8,305 bases of DNA from M3007 sp032115775 (GTDB lineage: Bacteria; Bacteroidota; Bacteroidia; Chitinophagales; Saprospiraceae): NCBI GenBank assembly GCA_032115775.1, contig JAUMBL010000200.1, forward strand, positions 1 through 8,305, given 5' to 3'. Shown piece after piece: positions 4,979-8,305 of this stretch (positions are counted from its first letter, which is position 1; each line of letters starts with the position of its first letter). Made by a program: the position numbers and the translations under genes. The notes under the pieces are model-generated. The model was not told the DNA's origin and did not search any database. It saw only the letters and a program-made list of their open reading frames with translations.

Positions 4979-6838
4979 ATGGCAACGATAGCGATTAGTA
5001 TGAAAGACGGAACGGTGGAGAAAAACCGGGAGGTCATTGTCGGGATTGATCTGGGAACAACGAACAGCTTGGTCGCGTACATGAAAGCAGGCCATCCGGT
5101 CTGCGTGCGGGATGAAGCGGGCAAAAGCGCGCTGGTGCCCTCCATCGTGCATTTTGCGCCGGAACAGCGCATCGTGGTCGGCGAAGAAGCCCGAAAAAAA
5201 ATCGCCGCCGACCCGCGCAACACGATTTATTCCGTAAAACGCCTAATGGGCAAATCCTACCGCGATGTGCATCAGATGGAAGGTTTTTTCGGCTACACCA
5301 TCCTGGACGACGACCCGGACGCGCTGGTGAAAATCAAAGTACAGGATAAATTCTACACCCCGGTCGAACTGAGCGCGCATATTTTAGCAGAACTCAAATC
5401 CAGGATCGAAAATAACCTCGGCATACCGGTCTCCAAAGCGGTCATCACCGTGCCGGCTTATTTTAACGACAGTCAGCGGCAGGCCACACGCGACGCCGGC
5501 AAACTGGCCGGACTGGATGTGCTCCGCATCGTCAATGAACCGACCGCCGCCGCACTCGCTTACGGCATCGGGCTCGATCGCGCGCAACGCGAAAAAATCG
5601 CCGTGTATGACCTGGGCGGCGGGACGTTCGATATCTCCATTTTACAAATAGAAGACGGCATTTTCGAGGTGCTGGCTACCAACGGCGATACCTTTCTTGG
5701 CGGCGACGATTTCGACCGGGCGATCATGCAGCACTGGATGCCGATACTCGGATTGGACGCCGATGCGTTGCGCGAAAACCAGGAACTGGCGCAGCAAATC
5801 CGCCTGCTCGCGGAGGAAGCAAAAAAAATAATGTCCGATCAAGACCGCTTCACCGGAACGCTCGCCGGAAAACCGGTCGAATTGACCAAAGAAACATTCG
5901 AATCGCTGATCCAACCGCTGATCCAACGCAGCCTCGACTGCTGCCGACAGGTACTGCAGGATGCCGGCCTCGCAGCAGCAGCCCTCGATAAAATCGTCCT
6001 GGTGGGCGGCAGTACCCGCGTACAGGCTGTCAAGGCCGCAGTAGAAGCCTTTTTCGGAAAACCCGCGTTCGATCAACTAAACCCCGACGAGGTGGTCGCC
6101 CTCGGCGCCGCGATCCAGGCGGATATTCTGGCCGGCAATCAGCGCGACCTGCTGTTGCTGGACGTCACGCCCCTCTCCCTCGGGATCGAAACGGTGGGCG
6201 GCCTGATGGACGTGATCATCCCCCGCAATACCAAAGTGCCCGCCGGCGCCGGTCGCCAGTACACCACGAGCGTGGACGGCCAAAAAAACCTGAAAATCGC
6301 CGTGTATCAGGGCGAGCGCGACCTCGTGGAACACAACCGAAAACTCGGCGAATTTATCCTAAAAGAAATCCCGCCCATGCCGGCAGGCCTGCCGAAAATT
6401 GATATCCGTTTCCTGCTCAATGCCGACGGCATCCTCACGGTCCGCGCCCGGGAACTGCGCTCCAACGTAGAACAAGAAATTGAAATCCGCTCCACCTACG
6501 GGATCAGCGAGGAAGATATGGCCCGCATGCTGCTCGACAGCATCGCGCGCGCAAAGGAAGATATGGCCGCCCGCGCGCTGCTCGAAGCCCGCAACGAAGC
6601 CAACAACCTGATCCTTTCCGGCGAACGCTTCTTGCGCCAAAATGACGCGATGCTCAGCGAGGTGGAGAAGGCCAACGTCAATGTTTTGTTAAAATCACTC
6701 CGCGAAGCAGCAGCAGGCGCCGATAAAGACGTTATTTTGTCCGGCATCGAAGCCCTGAACGCCTATACCACGCCCCTGGCGCACGCGGCCATGGATTTTA
6801 CCATCCGGGAAGCCATGAAAGGGAAAAAATTGAGCTGA
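4979..6838 (+). CDS. hscA: Hsp70 chaperone, HscA-like
   Basis: This 619-residue Hsp70 is closer to HscA, the chaperone for IscU iron-sulfur scaffold transfer, than to DnaK. ATPase motifs in order are GIDLGTTNS (22-30), SVKRLMGKS (85-93, a typical HscA variant), VPAYFNDSQRQAT (158-170), NEPTAAALAYG (186-196), DLGGGTFD (211-218) and VGGSTR (342-347). The interdomain linker LLLLD ends near residue 395 and leads into DVTPLSLGIETVGG. The substrate-binding domain has IPRNTKVP, the QGERDLVEHNRKLGEF segment and a STYGIS stretch matching the PSYGLT region of HscA. The length is close to E. coli HscA (616), and there is no DnaK-type EEVD-like tail. A start at 5000 is possible but removes only seven residues. 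No iscU, hscB, fdx or iscX is adjacent. The DUF1573 lipoprotein gene follows after 20 bp. Confidence 0.9.
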   Translation: MATIAISMKDGTVEKNREVIVGIDLGTTNSLVAYMKAGHPVCVRDEAGKSALVPSIVHFAPEQRIVVGEEARKKIAADPRNTIYSVKRLMGKSYRDVHQMEGFFGYTILDDDPDALVKIKVQDKFYTPVELSAHILAELKSRIENNLGIPVSKAVITVPAYFNDSQRQATRDAGKLAGLDVLRIVNEPTAAALAYGIGLDRAQREKIAVYDLGGGTFDISILQIEDGIFEVLATNGDTFLGGDDFDRAIMQHWMPILGLDADALRENQELAQQIRLLAEEAKKIMSDQDRFTGTLAGKPVELTKETFESLIQPLIQRSLDCCRQVLQDAGLAAAALDKIVLVGGSTRVQAVKAAVEAFFGKPAFDQLNPDEVVALGAAIQADILAGNQRDLLLLDVTPLSLGIETVGGLMDVIIPRNTKVPAGAGRQYTTSVDGQKNLKIAVYQGERDLVEHNRKLGEFILKEIPPMPAGLPKIDIRFLLNADGILTVRARELRSNVEQEIEIRSTYGISEEDMARMLLDSIARAKEDMAARALLEARNEANNLILSGERFLRQNDAMLSEVEKANVNVLLKSLREAAAGADKDVILSGIEALNAYTTPLAHAAMDFTIREAMKGKKLS

Positions 6839-6858
6839 AGCAAAAATAAACGACAGAT

Positions 6859-7275
6859 ATGAAAAACCTGATTTTTTACTTCCTGCCGATTGCCATCCTG
6901 CTGGCCTGCAACACCCCGCAAAAAGCGCAGCAGCCCGTTTCGAAAAACGCCGCGCCCTTCGTCGAGTGGGACAAAAAAAGCATCGCGCTCGGACCCGTGA
7001 AAAAAGGCGAAACGCGGGAAATGTTTTTTGAATTCACCAATACCTCCGGCGAACCGATCCAAATTGATATCGTGGACGCCTGCGAGTGCACCACCACCGA
7101 CTTCCCGCGGGGAGTCCTCGCGCCTGGACAAAAAGGACGCATAGACGCCACGTTCGACAGCAAAGAAAAGGACGCCTCAGAAACTATCGAAATTCGGGTG
7201 ATTTTTAAAAATTCGGAACCGAACGGCATGCCGAAGTTTGAGGTGCTTCAGTACACGTTTGAATTGGTCAAATAA
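6859..7275 (+). CDS. DUF1573 domain lipoprotein
   Basis: This 138-residue protein starts with a lipoprotein signal (MKNLIFYFLPIAILLAC) whose lipobox LLAC gives Cys17 as the acylated residue, so it is probably anchored facing the periplasm or surface. Residues 34-137 form a DUF1573 immunoglobulin-like domain with typical features: IALGPVKKGETREMFFEFTNTS, then DACECTTTDFPRG and VLAPGQKGRIDATFDSK. Such domains are very common in Bacteroidota and their function is unknown. The gene begins 20 bp after the HscA-like gene with no terminator or promoter visible between them, so co-transcription is likely; a functional link to the chaperone is not implied. Repeat copy B starts 30 bp after the stop. 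Cytoplasmic location is unlikely because of the lipobox. Confidence 0.9.
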   Translation: MKNLIFYFLPIAILLACNTPQKAQQPVSKNAAPFVEWDKKSIALGPVKKGETREMFFEFTNTSGEPIQIDIVDACECTTTDFPRGVLAPGQKGRIDATFDSKEKDASETIEIRVIFKNSEPNGMPKFEVLQYTFELVK

Positions 7276-7305
7276 CTGAAGGCGCTTTTTGCCACAATAA
7301 TGGGC

Positions 7306-7433
7306 TTGTGTAAACATATTTCGCCGCCTCCTGCGGCGAAATAAAATAATGAGCGGTTGTCTTGTTTTGATTTTAATCAAAACAAGACAACCGCTCGAAA
7401 TATTATTTTTCTTCGAAAAGACTTAAGGGACTT
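7306..7433 (+). repeat. two-hairpin dispersed repeat, full copy B
   Basis: This is the second full copy of the repeat at 998-1138, in the same orientation. TTGTGTAAA is followed by the same 10-bp GC hairpin (7318-7342, loop CTCCT instead of CTCCA), an 8-nt spacer, a 22-bp perfect palindrome (7351-7396), 3 nt, the identical tail ATATTATTTTTCTTC (7400-7414), and AAGG-G-ACTT. It lies between the convergent DUF1573 and DUF151-UVR genes. Here it could serve as a two-way terminator, but copy A sits between divergent genes, so termination cannot be the family's general role. Confidence 0.85.
7351..7396. repeat. 22-bp perfect palindrome of repeat copy B
   Basis: The left arm (7351-7372, starting GAGCGGTTGTC) and right arm (7375-7396, ending GACAACCGCTC) are exactly complementary around only two bases, TT. 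Compared with copy A, arm positions 3, 4, 5, 14 and 18 differ, and each change has its matching change on the opposite arm. In RNA it would give a stem of about 20 bp on the coding strand of the upstream DUF1573 gene. Confidence 0.9.
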
Positions 7434-7493
7434 ATTACCCAACCCTACTAAAGGGGAAGGCGCCCGATTCGCGGTGCATCGGCCGGGATGCGC

Positions 7494-8084
7494 TTAGTCC
7501 TTCGCTTCCCGCCGCTTGATTTCATCCCGAATCCTGGCGGCCATTTCATAGTCTTCCATATCCAGCACTTCTTGCAGGCGACGTTGCAGGGCGTCGAGGG
7601 CGTAGTCTTCCAGCCGCTCATTCGCGGGCGCGTTGGCGGGGGCGTGCGTGAGCGCCGATTCATTCTCCTCTTGATCTTCCAGAATTACGCCGGCGGCCTC
7701 AAGGATAAAATCGTAGGTATAAATCGGACACTCAAACCGCACCGCCATCGCAATCGCGTCGGAGGTACGGGAGTCTATCTCAAACAATTCGCCGTTTTTT
7801 ACGCACACCAGCCGGGCATAAAAAATTCCGTCTAAAAGATTGTTGATGACCACCTCTTTGAGGTCCACGCCGAAGGTATCCAGCGCATTTTTAAACAAAT
7901 CATGCGTTAAAGGCCGATTGGGCGCCATGCGCTCCATGGCCACTGCGATCGCCTGCGCCTCGAAGCTACCAATTACGATCGGCAACCTGCGCTGTCCGCG
8001 GCGCTCACCCAGTACCACCGCGTAGTTATGCGATTGCGTGACGCTGTGCGACAGGGCGACAATATCTAACTCGATGCGTTTCAT
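7494..8084 (-). CDS. bifunctional nuclease (DUF151) family protein with C-terminal UVR motif
   Basis: This 196-residue protein has two parts. Residues 1-136 form a DUF151/BFN domain, with features such as VVLGERRGQRRLPIVIG, AIAVAMERMAPNRPLTHDL and the conserved DSRTSDAIAMAVR (104-116). Residues 163-193 form a UvrB/UvrC-type motif (LQRRLQEVLDMEDYEMAARIRDEI), a short coiled hairpin used for protein contacts. The linker is acidic and has an APAN tandem duplication (149-156). Some DUF151 proteins show RNase and DNase activity in vitro; the role in Bacteroidota is unknown. The start ATG at 8084 gives the usual MKRIELDIVALSHS opening. Only 9 bp separate it from the etfA stop, so both are probably on one transcript; this pairing recurs in Bacteroidota. 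Confidence 0.93.
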   Translation of the reverse strand: MKRIELDIVALSHSVTQSHNYAVVLGERRGQRRLPIVIGSFEAQAIAVAMERMAPNRPLTHDLFKNALDTFGVDLKEVVINNLLDGIFYARLVCVKNGELFEIDSRTSDAIAMAVRFECPIYTYDFILEAAGVILEDQEENESALTHAPANAPANERLEDYALDALQRRLQEVLDMEDYEMAARIRDEIKRREAKD

Positions 8085-8093
8085 AAACAGTTT

Positions 8094-8305
8094 CTAATTT
8101 TTTGCTTTGAAACGGCGTACCGCTTCGGTCAATTTGGGTACGATTTCGAATAAATCGCCCTCGACGCCATAGTCTGCTGCTTTAAAAAACGGCGCTTCCG
8201 GATCCTTATTGATTACCACAATCACTTTTGAGTTGTTCACCCCGGCCAAATGCTGAATCGCGCCGCTGATGCCCACGGCGATGTATAGGTTCGGACGGAT
8301 CGCAA
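8094..8305 (-). CDS. etfA: electron transfer flavoprotein subunit alpha, C-terminal part
   Basis: This is a partial gene running off the right edge; its start lies beyond position 8305. The visible 70 codons encode the FAD-binding C-terminal domain: AIRPNLYIAVGISGAIQHLAG, then NKDPEAPFFKAADYGVEGDLFEIVPKLTEAV. The GISGAIQH and NKDPEAP-ADYG segments are hallmarks that contact FAD in EtfA. The protein pairs with EtfB to carry electrons from acyl-CoA and other dehydrogenases to the membrane quinone pool. The GTG at 8276 is an internal valine, not a start. It reads into the DUF151-UVR gene 9 bp downstream. Confidence 0.95.
   Translation of the reverse strand, partial: AIRPNLYIAVGISGAIQHLAGVNNSKVIVVINKDPEAPFFKAADYGVEGDLFEIVPKLTEAVRRFKAKN

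Noticed and set aside
7476..7491. GCATC-GGCCGG-GATGC hairpin just after the DUF151-UVR stop
   Set aside because: The stem is only 5 bp and lacks a T tract, so it is too weak to call a terminator.

Overview
The window looks like chromosomal DNA of a moderately GC-rich member of the Bacteroidota, probably close to the Saprospiria. Several things point that way. The start codons lack Shine-Dalgarno sequences. Two intergenic regions carry a TAnnTTTG motif, the -7 element used by the Bacteroidota housekeeping sigma factor. The gene content also fits: a YhhQ-type queuosine-precursor transporter with typical Bacteroidota sequence, a DUF1573 lipoprotein, an HscA-type Hsp70, and a DUF151-UVR 'bifunctional nuclease' directly downstream of etfA. 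The exact genus cannot be fixed from this sequence alone.

Layout: positions 1-216 hold no convincing gene, but do hold a decayed copy of a dispersed repeat. A YfcE/MJ0936-type metallophosphoesterase (217-720, minus) and a LigB-type 4,5-DOPA dioxygenase (1164-2042, plus) diverge from a 443-bp intergenic block. That block is packed with structure: a GntR-like operator palindrome, a REP-like cluster of short GC hairpins, and a full copy of a two-hairpin repeat. The dioxygenase runs tail to tail, 1 bp apart, into a DprE1-like FAD oxidoreductase (2044-3348, minus). From the next divergent region a type-2 cytidylate-kinase-like gene (3465-4004, plus) reads toward a queuosine-precursor transporter (4019-4822, minus). 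An HscA-like chaperone (4979-6838, plus) is followed 20 bp later by a DUF1573 lipoprotein (6859-7275, plus). The second full copy of the two-hairpin repeat comes next. The DUF151-UVR protein (7494-8084, minus) and the C-terminal end of etfA (8094 to the window edge, minus) form an operon entering from the right.

The protein-coding genes are mostly conserved housekeeping or metabolic functions with no obvious shared pathway. The unusual content is intergenic. The repeat family has two complete copies (998-1138 and 7306-7433) and one degenerate copy (about 59-122). Each complete copy has a 10-bp GC hairpin, a fixed 8-nt spacer, a 22-25-bp perfect palindrome and, 3 nt later, a conserved AT-rich tail. 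The palindrome arms differ between the copies at five positions, and every difference is compensated on the opposite arm. This is the best candidate here for an undescribed element.
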